A DNA stretch of 64,000 nucleotides from NCBI GenBank assembly GCA_021775475.1, contig JAJFHS010000053.1, positions 108,271 to 172,270 on the forward strand. Reading direction: 5' to 3'. Origin of the DNA: Hyphomicrobiales bacterium (GTDB taxonomy: Bacteria; Pseudomonadota; Alphaproteobacteria; Rhizobiales; JAJFHR01). Below are positions 15,605 to 23,962 of the stretch, piece by piece. The first letter of the stretch is position 1. Each line of letters starts with the position of its first letter. The translations under genes were made by a program, and so were the position numbers. The notes beneath the pieces are model-generated. The model had not been told where the DNA came from. It ran no database searches and saw only the letters and a list, made by a program, of their open reading frames with translations.

Positions 15605-16498
15605 TTAATAGCTTTCGCCATCATCGTATTTATCGTTGCAGATCTTGTCGCCAGCATTACATTTCTTTTGCATCTCGGCAAGCCAGGTAGTGGCAGGAAT
15701 TCCCCACTTGTTTTCAAGTTTGATCAGCAAACCTGATTTGTGCCAGGCAATAATAGCTTCTGACAACGCTTTGCCCAACGGCGCCTGTCGATCTGCCAGA
15801 CGAACTGCTGCACCCCATGGCACGTTGGCAACAACCGGTGTTGCAATAGAAAAATCCTTCCACTTTTCCGGTGCATTTACTTTCCGCGGAATGAAAGCAC
15901 TGTCATCATACAACCAGCCAACACAGCGTCCATCAAGAACCGCCTTTTCAACCTCAGAAACGCCTTTAAATGCGATAATTTCCGCACCATTCTTAAGGCC
16001 GTGCTCCTTATTGTACCAGGCGCCCTGAATGCCGCAGATTTTCTTGCCTTTCACGGTTTCCCAACTGGAAATACCTGAATCCTTATGAGCCAGTACGGCC
16101 ACACCAGAGGAATAATAGTCCGGCTGTACAATACCGACGACTTTTCTGCGGCCCTTTTTGTTGGACATCGTTGCAATGAACATGTCGATTTTACCCTGCT
16201 CAAGGAACTGCATCCGGTTGGAAGCCACAACAACAACTTTTTCGACAGCGATTGTCTTGCCGGCTTTTGCGCTTAGACGCTTGGCAAAATCAGCAATCAT
16301 ATCGTGTTCCATGCCGACCACCTTGCCATCGGCATCGCGCATGCCCCAGGGAGCATAATCCGCTTTTACGCCAACAACCAGTTTCCCGCGGGCAAAGATA
16401 TCCTCAAGTGTGCCCGCATATGTCGCCGAAGTTGTGACTGCAGCAAACCCTGCTACAGCAGCCATTGATATTCCTATTTTCAATAAATTTTTGAACAT
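15605..16498 (-). CDS. Polar amino acid ABC transporter substrate-binding protein
   Basis: 297 residues of the SBP_bac_3 family. Signal peptide of about 28 residues (MFKNLLKIGISMAAVAGFAA, cleavage after TYA). The mature start FARGKLVVGVKADYAPWGMRDADGKVVGMEHDM is the typical lobe-1 opening of amino acid binding proteins. Two cysteines near the C-terminus (KKCNAGDKICND) could form a disulfide. RBS AAGGGAG precedes the ATG. It is 34 bp after the RpiR gene. With the divergent dimethylglycine/sarcosine-dehydrogenase-like gene the ligand could be an N-methylated amino acid or betaine, but this is only contextual. Confidence 0.92.
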   Translation of the reverse strand: MFKNLLKIGISMAAVAGFAAVTTSATYAGTLEDIFARGKLVVGVKADYAPWGMRDADGKVVGMEHDMIADFAKRLSAKAGKTIAVEKVVVVASNRMQFLEQGKIDMFIATMSNKKGRRKVVGIVQPDYYSSGVAVLAHKDSGISSWETVKGKKICGIQGAWYNKEHGLKNGAEIIAFKGVSEVEKAVLDGRCVGWLYDDSAFIPRKVNAPEKWKDFSIATPVVANVPWGAAVRLADRQAPLGKALSEAIIAWHKSGLLIKLENKWGIPATTWLAEMQKKCNAGDKICNDKYDDGESY

Positions 16499-16532
16499 TT
16501 AGTTCTCCCTTAAAATTACTCGATTTTTCTTA

Positions 16533-17417
16533 CTATTGTTGCCAATAGTCACCAATGGCGTGGCTTGATTGTTCCACGGCATTAATTCTGTTTTGCCCCT
16601 CTTCACCCAATCGTCGCACAATCATACCTGTTAAAATTTCCAGAAATGTCACCAGGGCGACATGGGATGGAAAAAAAAGCGAACTTTCAGCGGGGATTAA
16701 AAAACTGTAGCTCGCATGTTTTAAAAGGGGCGACAAAAGATCATCTGTTATGACGATAATATTAGCACCGGCAGCAGAATTGGCAACCAGCTGAACCGCC
16801 CTGACCGTCTCACTGGCGTAAGGAGCCGCGGCAATCGCGATCAAAACATCATCCTCGCCCGCTCCTGTCAAAATGCCGGAAGAAGACGAAGCGCCTTGCC
16901 CGACAACCCGCCAGTTTGGCGATACCATTTGAGCCATATAGGCAAGATACTCAACCATCGTGCGACCGCACAAAGAGCCAATGAGATACACATTTTTCGC
17001 CGCGACCAGCTGATCGGCTGCTTTGGCCAATTGACCAACATCCATATCATCCAGGAGATGTTGAATTCCGGAAACCGCCGATTGCGCATGAATTGTTGCA
17101 AAGGATCCGCGGCCTGTTTTTGGATTATCTTCACTGGTTTCCTGCAGCAATGCGGCGCGGTCCGCCATGCTAAGACGGGACTGGCGCAGTTCATTTCGGC
17201 AAATATCACGAAGCCCCTCATAATCATCAAAACCAATGGCGCGGGCAAGCCGTGAGTATGTCGGCGGCGTCAAACCGCTCTTGCTGGCTATTTGCCGCAA
17301 GGAGCGCATCGCTACATCTTCAGGGTGTTTGGATACATATTGCGCCGCCCGGCGCAATTGCGGACTCAGGTCGTCAAAATGCTGAACAATTCGATTTTTC
17401 AAAGCAGTTGTTTGCAT
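16533..17417 (-). CDS. RpiR-family transcriptional regulator (HTH_6 + SIS)
   Basis: 294 residues. N-terminal RpiR helix-turn-helix at about 1-80, including LRRAAQYVSKHPEDVAMRSL and LTPPTYSRLARAIGFDDYEGLR. The C-terminal SIS domain (about 125-260) usually binds phosphosugars but also other ligands in catabolic clusters; here YLIGSLCGRTMVEYLAYM and GEDDVLIAIAAAPYASETV are readable. It is the first gene of the unit with the amino acid importer and is divergent from the FAD-GcvT gene; the shared intergenic region holds a long inverted repeat, so it likely controls both directions. Confidence 0.93.
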   Translation of the reverse strand: MQTTALKNRIVQHFDDLSPQLRRAAQYVSKHPEDVAMRSLRQIASKSGLTPPTYSRLARAIGFDDYEGLRDICRNELRQSRLSMADRAALLQETSEDNPKTGRGSFATIHAQSAVSGIQHLLDDMDVGQLAKAADQLVAAKNVYLIGSLCGRTMVEYLAYMAQMVSPNWRVVGQGASSSSGILTGAGEDDVLIAIAAAPYASETVRAVQLVANSAAGANIIVITDDLLSPLLKHASYSFLIPAESSLFFPSHVALVTFLEILTGMIVRRLGEEGQNRINAVEQSSHAIGDYWQQ

Positions 17418-17431
17418 ATTTATAAAAATAT

Positions 17432-17480
17432 CTGTTACATAATTTTCAGTATTGTGTGATTAATGAAACATATGTAACAG
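17432..17480. promoter_or_regulatory. Probable RpiR operator in divergent promoter region
   Basis: Perfect 10-bp inverted repeat CTGTTACATA (17432-17441) and TATGTAACAG (17471-17480), separated by 29 AT-rich bases, centred between the RpiR gene and the FAD-GcvT gene. Centre-to-centre spacing of about 39 bp is near four helical turns, suiting a tetramer or two dimers on one face of DNA. RpiR binding is inferred from position only. Confidence 0.55.
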
Positions 17481-17525
17481 TGCTTTGCAACGAAAACTTG
17501 GAATTTTTTTTGTTAGAGTTTGCTA

Positions 17526-19937
17526 ATGAGTTCACCCCTTCCTGCCCATAGCTCTGTCGTCGTCATCGGTGGCGGGGTTATGGGGTGTTCAACCCTCTAT
17601 CATCTGGCCAAAGCGGGCGTTAGTGATGCAATTTTGCTGGAACGCAATCAACTGACTTCTGGAACAACATGGCATTCAGCCGCTCAGGTGCGGGCTTTAC
17701 GGTCGACCCGAAACCTTACGGATCTGATCCGGTATTCTGTATCACTATATTCCAGTCTGGAACAGGAAACCGGTCAGGCCACGGGTTGGATCAGCAAGGG
17801 ATCACTTTCTATTGCCACCAATAAAGAACGCCTGACACACATCAAACGACAGGAATCGCTTGCACATCTATTTGGCGTTCCAGCTTTTTCTATTTCCCGC
17901 GACGAAGCTCTGGAACGTTGGCCATTAATGAACGCAGACGATGTCGTTGGGGCAGTATGGTCACCTGAGGATGGGCGGGTCAGCCCCTCTGATCTTTGCG
18001 CAGCATTGGTAAAGGGGGCAAAATCTCGTGGTGCCAAGGTTTTCGAAAACACCGGCGTTACTGGAATTTTGACAAAAGGTGGAAAAGTCGTTGGCGTTGA
18101 AACAAATCAGGGAACAGTCAAATGCGATGCGATTGCCTTATGCACCGGATTATGGAGCAGAGCGGCAGGTGCTATGGCAGGCGCGCAAATCCCGGTTTGG
18201 TCATGCGAGCATTTTTATCTGCTGACCAAACCCATTGCGGGCATTTCCGGCAACATGCCAACTTTATCCGACCACGACAATCACCTTTATATTCGTGATG
18301 ACAGCGGCGGTCTCCTTGTCGGCTGTTTTGAACCCATGGGCAAAGCCATTGATCCTGACCGGCTTGGCGAAGATTTTGCCTTTCAGCTTTTGCCGGAAGA
18401 CTGGGATCATTTTGAACCGATGATGATCAATGCTCTGCACCGGCTACCGGCACTGGAAACCGCTGAAGTAAAAATGCTGCTCAATGGGCCAGAGAGCTTC
18501 ACACCCGATGGATCATTTTTGTTGGGTGAGACGGCTGAAACAAGAGGACTGTTTCTGGGATGCGGCATGAATTCGGTTGGTGTTGCAACTGGCGGTGGCG
18601 CGGGAATGGCGCTGGCCCATTGCATCATCAAAGGTCACACGCCGGTTGATCTGCACGAAGCCGATCCCAAGCGCTTTCCTGATTGTTTTAACTCTGTTGA
18701 AGCTCTTTGCCACCGCGTTCCCGAAGTACTTGGTAAACACTATGAGATAAGTTTTCCCAGTCGGCAGATGTCGACAGGTCGCAACTTGCGAAAAACTTCG
18801 TTGCACGAAAAATGGGAAAAAGAAAAAGCACATTTCGGCCAGTTTTATGGTTGGGAACGACCGCTGTATTTCAGAAAATTAACCGAGCCTGTGATGACCT
18901 TTGGCAAACCGGATTGGTTTGATCAGGTGGGACGCGAGGTTGCTCAGGCACATGAAAAAGCGGCCATCTTTGATCAGTCAACCTTTGGTAAAATTGAGGT
19001 TGAAGGAAAAGATTCCGCGCGTTTTCTCAATCGTATCTGCGCCAACAATATGGACAAAAAACCCGGTCGCGCCATCTATACGGCAATGCTTAATGAGCGT
19101 GGCGGCATCGAGAGCGATTTGACCGCCATCCGAATTGCCGAGGATCATTATCGTCTGTTTGTCGGAACAACTGCAATCCGCCGTGATATGGCCTGGTTGA
19201 GGCGACATCTTGGTGACGCGCAAGTATCGTTACGTGACAGTACACAAGAGTATGCTGTGATCGGTTTAATGGGACCTGATACCGCAGAAATTGCCACGCG
19301 TGTTGGTGCACCAGAACTCAACGAGTTAAAGTATTTCGAAGCCGGTCCAGCTCACATTGCCGGAGCCCACATCCGCGCTGTGCGAATATCCTATGTTGGT
19401 GAAGCCGGTTGGGAAATTACCTGTAAAGCTGAAAATGCCGGCAAGATATATGACGCTCTGCATGAGCATGGCGCTCTGCCAGCCGGGATATTTGCCCAAA
19501 GCGCTATGCGTATAGAGAAACGCTTTTTGGCCTATGGCCATGATCTTGATACAGGTATTTCCCCCCTTCAGGCAGGTCTCGATTTTGCCGTTGCCTGGGA
19601 CACGGATTTCATTGGCAAAACGGCCCTGGAAAAACAAAAAGATATCGGCGAGGCTAATCGCGTTGTGACCATCATTCTCGATGATAAAAATGCGATCCCA
19701 CTTGGCAGTGAACCATTCTATATCGATGGCCACATTGCCGGAAAGACAACATCTGCTGCTTACGGATACCGGGTTGACAGGCCTGTCATAATTGCAGATT
19801 GCAACCATGCAGATGCGCGGACCCAAGGCGCCAGGGTTGACGTTGATATTGCCGGAAAACTCTATGCAGGCCAGGTTACGCTTCACCCTGCATTCGACCC
19901 CATGGGCCAAAGGATGAGAGTCTCGTCGCCAAAATAA
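17526..19937 (+). CDS. FAD-dependent oxidoreductase fused to GcvT domain (dimethylglycine/sarcosine dehydrogenase-like)
   Basis: 803 residues from ATG 17526 (the track start is a TTG two codons earlier). The N-terminal DAO domain has the dinucleotide motif VVVIGGGVMGCSTLYHLAKAG and SGTTWHSAAQ near residue 50, where the histidine aligns with the covalent FAD histidine of dimethylglycine dehydrogenase. A FAO_M linker follows, and from about residue 420 the GcvT/aminomethyltransferase fold (EKAAIFDQSTFGKIEVEGKDS, later YVGEAGWEI) that accepts the one-carbon unit on tetrahydrofolate in relatives. Expected role: oxidative N-demethylation of a methylated amino acid with methylene-THF formation. It is divergent from RpiR and its importer. 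No dedicated folate enzymes are nearby. Confidence 0.88.
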   Translation: MSSPLPAHSSVVVIGGGVMGCSTLYHLAKAGVSDAILLERNQLTSGTTWHSAAQVRALRSTRNLTDLIRYSVSLYSSLEQETGQATGWISKGSLSIATNKERLTHIKRQESLAHLFGVPAFSISRDEALERWPLMNADDVVGAVWSPEDGRVSPSDLCAALVKGAKSRGAKVFENTGVTGILTKGGKVVGVETNQGTVKCDAIALCTGLWSRAAGAMAGAQIPVWSCEHFYLLTKPIAGISGNMPTLSDHDNHLYIRDDSGGLLVGCFEPMGKAIDPDRLGEDFAFQLLPEDWDHFEPMMINALHRLPALETAEVKMLLNGPESFTPDGSFLLGETAETRGLFLGCGMNSVGVATGGGAGMALAHCIIKGHTPVDLHEADPKRFPDCFNSVEALCHRVPEVLGKHYEISFPSRQMSTGRNLRKTSLHEKWEKEKAHFGQFYGWERPLYFRKLTEPVMTFGKPDWFDQVGREVAQAHEKAAIFDQSTFGKIEVEGKDSARFLNRICANNMDKKPGRAIYTAMLNERGGIESDLTAIRIAEDHYRLFVGTTAIRRDMAWLRRHLGDAQVSLRDSTQEYAVIGLMGPDTAEIATRVGAPELNELKYFEAGPAHIAGAHIRAVRISYVGEAGWEITCKAENAGKIYDALHEHGALPAGIFAQSAMRIEKRFLAYGHDLDTGISPLQAGLDFAVAWDTDFIGKTALEKQKDIGEANRVVTIILDDKNAIPLGSEPFYIDGHIAGKTTSAAYGYRVDRPVIIADCNHADARTQGARVDVDIAGKLYAGQVTLHPAFDPMGQRMRVSSPK

Positions 19938-20557
19938 AAATATCTGCCAAACACTCAACAGGCTAACCCGGGTTTCTTTTCAAATGTAGCGCGCAATTTC
20001 GAATGGCGCGGCGCGCAACTTCGGATGGCGGCAACTTATTGGCAAGGTTGTTGTTACACCTGATTCAAATTTTGATGGTGTGACAATTGATCTGTTCGGT
20101 GATTTGGCGGGAATATTAAGAACCGCTATTGGTGATAAACCAGGAAAAGATCAACAAGAGATTGATTTTAAACAAATAAAAATGGTTCTCGGCCTAGACA
20201 ACCTTCCCTTTAACTCCAAACAGGGTAAGTTGGTGGTGGACGCAGTCATGAGCGAACCCGTCCCGCCCGCACTTTTCCCTGTTATACGGGAAAATACAGG
20301 AAAAATATTCAATTTTTATTCATTTCTGGAAAATTTACCCAAATTTAAGTCGCAATTACAGCGGTTTACAGTTGAATTCCCTATAAAAGATAACAGAGAA
20401 ATTATTTGCCTTAATAGGGAAATCTTTTTGTGGAACAGGGAATAAGTTTCAAAAACTGGGAACGCCTGCGCAGTGTATATTATTAGGTGCCAATCTAGAG
20501 ATTTAATGGTCCCATATACGGGGCCGTGCTAGAGTCCGCACAGAGCTATCAGTCACC
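19938..20557. other. 620-bp low-coding region between convergent genes
   Basis: Between the FAD-GcvT gene and the convergent GAF gene. The only ORF is 20080-20445 (121 codons, plus), with no signal, membrane segment or family resemblance and AT-rich composition. Its second half contains short repeats (see separate entry). Around 19985-20030 there is GCGC-rich near-duplicated text (GCGCGCAATTTCGAATGGCG / GCGCGCAACTTCGGATGGCG). It reads as decayed or non-coding DNA, and I do not support a functional protein here. Confidence 0.5.
20392..20445 (+). repeat. Short tandem repeat with 21-base period
   Basis: Units starting at 20392, 20413 and 20434 share AACAGAGAAAT / AATAGGGAAAT / AACAGGGAATA and are spaced exactly 21 bases. 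In the plus frame they read as NREI-type heptapeptides (NREIICL, NREIFLW, NRE). A related phrase IRENTGKI lies about 100 bases upstream. This kind of degenerate NRE repeat is a remnant type I associate with alphaproteobacterial intergenic DNA, but I cannot name it. Confidence 0.55.
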
Positions 20558-21079
20558 TTAATAAATATCATCCGGATTGTTTTCAATACTCACAGGACCG
20601 ATGAGTTGGGCGGCAAGAAACAAGCCCCATTCCAAATCTCGTGCGTCATAAACAGAAACATCATTGAGGAAATTTAACGTGCCTTTTGTCCGCCCGTAAA
20701 TGCGAACAGGGATGTTCATCACTGATTTTAGCCCGAGTTCGAAAATGAAATTATGATCATCAAAATTTTCTCGAATGTCCTCTTCCGTCGTACTTATAAA
20801 GGGGCGACCTTCAATCAGAACCTGGCGTCCCCATAGCGTATCACGCTTGCCTTTGCCACCACCCAACGGATATGCGTCCGGATTGCTTGAGTAAATGCGT
20901 TTAACCCGCATACTCTCAGCGTCAAACGCCATGATAGTGAGAAGTTTGTAGTCGATACAGCTTTTGGCGGCATCAGCTACCGAGGCAAAAATCTCGTCCG
21001 GACCTTCCGCTTCGGCAATAGTGCCTGTCAGGCTCATCAGCTGAGCCAAAGTTTGATCGGAGACAGGTTTATGGTTCAT
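20558..21079 (-). CDS. GAF-domain protein
   Basis: 173 residues, essentially one GAF domain: SLTGTIAEAEGPDEIFASVADAAKSCIDYKLLTIMAFDAESMRVKRIYSSN at the start, then the middle strand region GRPFISTTEEDIRENF and MNIPVRIYGRTKGTLNFL near 135-155. There is no output domain, so it may be a ligand sensor or a small-molecule binding enzyme similar to free methionine sulfoxide reductase, whose cysteines I do not see. It lies 30 bp after the gamma-glutamyltransferase gene and closes the minus-strand unit MBL-GGT-GAF. Confidence 0.8.
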   Translation of the reverse strand: MNHKPVSDQTLAQLMSLTGTIAEAEGPDEIFASVADAAKSCIDYKLLTIMAFDAESMRVKRIYSSNPDAYPLGGGKGKRDTLWGRQVLIEGRPFISTTEEDIRENFDDHNFIFELGLKSVMNIPVRIYGRTKGTLNFLNDVSVYDARDLEWGLFLAAQLIGPVSIENNPDDIY

Positions 21080-21109
21080 TTTTGAATATTCTCTCAGCTT
21101 ACAGATTAC

Positions 21110-22876
21110 TCATTGGCCTTTTGCGTAACCGGCACGCCGAGGATCGGCCCCGGCTTGCATCGTACCTCTTTCAATATCCACCTGAACGGCACAGACACCA
21201 CCCGCCTTCCAGGTTCCATCTGCCCACCTCTCGCAACTATGGCCACGCGCGTTCAGATCGCTTTTTGTTTCATCATATAATTGCCCTTCTAACATGAGCA
21301 GACCCGGAAAATAGTCATGAGGCGCAAAGGAGGAGGGAAAGCTGTAGCTCGCAAATCGGGGGGCTTCGATTGCTGATTGCATATCCATACCAAAACACGT
21401 TGCATTCAGATAAACCTGCACCATAGCCTGAATTTGCACATCACCACCCGGTGTGCCAAATGTCATAAACGGCTTATCGTCTTTGGTGGCCAGAGCCGGG
21501 TTTGGAGTTAGCCGCGGGCGTTTACCCGGCGCTACCGCATTGATAGATGTGGAAATCCCGCGCGATTGCGACCCGCGCGATGATGGGCATAGCCCGGTAC
21601 CGGGTATAACTTCTGTATCTGCAGAAGTGTCACTTGGAGTTGCCGAAAACATATTTCCGTGAACGTCTATAACGCTGACATATGATGTATCCGCAGAGGC
21701 AGGACCGCCTGCGGGTAATGTATCCTGTGGTTTTGTCGCATGGGCATTTCCGCCACTGATTTCAGCTGTGGAATGAACTGTCTTGTCGTATATTATTTTG
21801 CGCCCTTGCCTGGGGTCACCTGCCGGGGGCATTTCTTTCCAGGCTTTATCCGGGTCTATCAGACTGGCACGTACCTTCAGGTAATCAAGGTCAAGTATCT
21901 CAACGTCAGGCACATCGGTAAAAAGCGGATCAGCGACATAAAATTCGCGGTCCGCAAACACCAGTTTCAGGGCTTCCGTCACATGGTGAATATAATCTGG
22001 TGAGTTATGACCAAGTTGGTCAAAACTCACACCATCGAGCATAGCAAAGGCTTGCGCCAGGGAAATTCCCTGGGACCAGGGACCACAGCAGTAAATTTTT
22101 TCCCCACCAAATTTCACCTCCAAAGGTTCCTCATAGCGAATCTGATAACCGGCCATATCTTCCATCGCCAAAAAGCCACCATGTTGGCGATGATACTCAC
22201 ATATAGTTTTCGCGATATCACCTTTGTAAAAGGCATTGTAAGCGGCCTGCAATCCTTCGGCGCGGCTGCCTTTTGCCGCTTTTTCTTCATCAATCATATA
22301 CTGCAGAGACCCGGCAAGATCCTCTTGAACGAATAGTTCTCCGGTTTCAGGCGGGCGCCCCTGTGGCAGGTAGATGCGCGCATTTTCCCTGGTGCGGCGG
22401 TATCCGGCCTCGTGGTTGGCGATAAACTCGGCAAACACGCCATACGCCGGAAAACCTTCACGGGCATAGCGCGCAGCAAAACCCGCAATTTCGCCAAAGG
22501 CCATCGTGCCAAAATCTTTCAAAGCGGTAATCCAGGCTGCTGGCGCAGCAGGCACGACAGTGCGCAGAATTCCTTCTGGCATTGCGCCGCCAAATTGGCT
22601 TTCAAAAAACTCAACTGAAGCCGCTCGGGGCCAGGTGCCAAGACCGTCAATTGTAATCACCCGACCGGTGTCGGCCATGCGTATCATGATCGGTGCAACG
22701 CCTGCGAAATTCACCAAATCACTATGCAGAACGCTTAAAGCAATACCGGCGGCAACCCCGGCGTCAACAGCATTGCCACCGGTTGAGAGAACTTCATACC
22801 CGGCTTCGGTAGCCAATTGATGCCCGGATGATATTGCAAACTGTCGGGCATTAACAACGGGGCGATGGGGAAGCAT
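21110..22876 (-). CDS. Gamma-glutamyltransferase-family Ntn hydrolase (cytoplasmic type)
   Basis: 588 residues. The N-terminus has the family opening TEAGYEVLSTGGNAVDAGVAAGIAL. The autoprocessing threonine is in ADTSYVSVIDVHGN near residue 398, and the small subunit begins there. Later landmarks are RLTPNPALATKDDKPFMTFGTPGGDVQIQAMVQV. There is no signal peptide, unlike periplasmic glutathione-degrading GGT, so this resembles cytoplasmic relatives such as oxamate amidohydrolase or other amide hydrolases. It lies 46 bp after the MBL-fold gene in the same unit, divergent from a tripartite tricarboxylate importer; hydrolysis of an amide-type substrate brought in by that importer is a reasonable guess. 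Confidence 0.88.
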   Translation of the reverse strand: MLPHRPVVNARQFAISSGHQLATEAGYEVLSTGGNAVDAGVAAGIALSVLHSDLVNFAGVAPIMIRMADTGRVITIDGLGTWPRAASVEFFESQFGGAMPEGILRTVVPAAPAAWITALKDFGTMAFGEIAGFAARYAREGFPAYGVFAEFIANHEAGYRRTRENARIYLPQGRPPETGELFVQEDLAGSLQYMIDEEKAAKGSRAEGLQAAYNAFYKGDIAKTICEYHRQHGGFLAMEDMAGYQIRYEEPLEVKFGGEKIYCCGPWSQGISLAQAFAMLDGVSFDQLGHNSPDYIHHVTEALKLVFADREFYVADPLFTDVPDVEILDLDYLKVRASLIDPDKAWKEMPPAGDPRQGRKIIYDKTVHSTAEISGGNAHATKPQDTLPAGGPASADTSYVSVIDVHGNMFSATPSDTSADTEVIPGTGLCPSSRGSQSRGISTSINAVAPGKRPRLTPNPALATKDDKPFMTFGTPGGDVQIQAMVQVYLNATCFGMDMQSAIEAPRFASYSFPSSFAPHDYFPGLLMLEGQLYDETKSDLNARGHSCERWADGTWKAGGVCAVQVDIERGTMQAGADPRRAGYAKGQ

Positions 22877-22922
22877 AATTTTTTCCTAAAACCTGAAGTA
22901 CTATTCACACATGCTTCATAAC

Positions 22923-23810
22923 TTAATCTATCTTGTGCAACTGCTTTATTTTCAGCGGCACTTCCATAAGATCCTGTCCAATAATTATATTGCCATTGAA
23001 AACAGCCTTCATTTCGCAAATCAGGTTTTCCATAATACCGGGGCCGTCGAGCATCGATATACAGTGGGTCAAAACCACCGTTTTTACGTTTGCCCGTTTT
23101 GCGGTCTCGGCAATATCCATGTGATTGCCACAGCCTTGCCGGTATGCGTCACTCGGTTCCGTGCCCGACAAAAAATGACACATGTGGATGAGAACATCAC
23201 AGTCGCGAGCCAATTCAATCATACTCTCCTGAACGCCGCCATTATCGCCTGAATAAACAAGTGTTCCTTCGTCGCTCTCCACCCTATATGCCAGGCACTC
23301 CAGAATTGGTTGAAAATGGAAAGCTTCTCCAACAGTAATGCGCCAGGCTTCCCCTTCAATCTTATCACCAGGAACAACCTCTCGCACTTCAGGTCGCGGT
23401 TTTAATCGCGGCAATATTCCACCGCGCGAAACAAACACATCCTGGCTCACCGGGTGATTGACACGCGATTCTATATCAAGCCCAAAGGCACCCTCTTCAC
23501 CGACCAGCTGTTGGGAAATACGAGCCAGGGGCTGTGGACCGAAAACTTTCAGGTCAGGAATTTTTCCAGCTCCCATATCCCAGTGCTGCAGCACCAACCT
23601 GGGGTAATCCATTATGTGATCATAATGCATGTGAGTGAAAAACGCATGCGTCACATCTGAGGGATGGTGGCCCGCTTCTAACAGCCTGTGTTGGGCACCG
23701 GGGCCATGATCCAAAACAATAACATCCTCACCTATTTCAATCAGATAGCTCGAACTCTGGCGCGTCAGGGACGGCGCTGGCGTACCTGTGCCGAGTAAAG
23801 TGATTTTCAT
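22923..23810 (-). CDS. Metallo-beta-lactamase-fold hydrolase (tRNase Z/arylsulfatase-like subgroup)
   Basis: 295 residues. The first strand MKITLLGTGTPAPSLTRQSSSYLIE and metal motif FFTHMHYDHIMDY (HxHxDH) near residue 76 identify the fold; later ligands are the Asp in YSGDNGG near 205 and the histidines in DVLIHMCHF and LTHC. The protein lacks a signal peptide. It heads the minus-strand unit with the GGT and GAF genes and is divergent from the GntR regulator. Substrate not readable; lactone, ester or phosphodiester hydrolysis are all possible in this subgroup. Confidence 0.9.
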   Translation of the reverse strand: MKITLLGTGTPAPSLTRQSSSYLIEIGEDVIVLDHGPGAQHRLLEAGHHPSDVTHAFFTHMHYDHIMDYPRLVLQHWDMGAGKIPDLKVFGPQPLARISQQLVGEEGAFGLDIESRVNHPVSQDVFVSRGGILPRLKPRPEVREVVPGDKIEGEAWRITVGEAFHFQPILECLAYRVESDEGTLVYSGDNGGVQESMIELARDCDVLIHMCHFLSGTEPSDAYRQGCGNHMDIAETAKRANVKTVVLTHCISMLDGPGIMENLICEMKAVFNGNIIIGQDLMEVPLKIKQLHKID

Positions 23811-23911
23811 ATTTTAATCCTGTTTACCAGATGACCCGGGATATCAAAACTTTCGGTCAAGAAGTGCCAACCCCTGCGAATAAAGTTTCGTTGACGATCG
23901 GGATGATTTAG

Positions 23912-23946
23912 TACTATATAGTAAATAACAATTATACTATATTGTA
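23912..23946. promoter_or_regulatory. Paired GntR operators in divergent promoter
   Basis: Perfect 12-bp palindrome TACTATATAGTA (23912-23923) and a second copy TACTATATTGTA (23935-23946, one mismatch), 23 bp apart, about two helical turns. They lie immediately upstream of the GntR start at 23963 and between it and the divergent MBL-GGT-GAF unit. HutC-like GntR proteins bind palindromes of this size, so autoregulation plus control of the divergent unit is likely. Confidence 0.7.
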
Positions 23947-23962
23947 AAGAGAAGTCGCAACT

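Noticed and set aside
20080-20445. Plus-strand ORF of 121 codons as a gene
   Set aside because: No ribosome-binding site, AT-rich, repeat-containing and without family features; recorded as a low-coding region.
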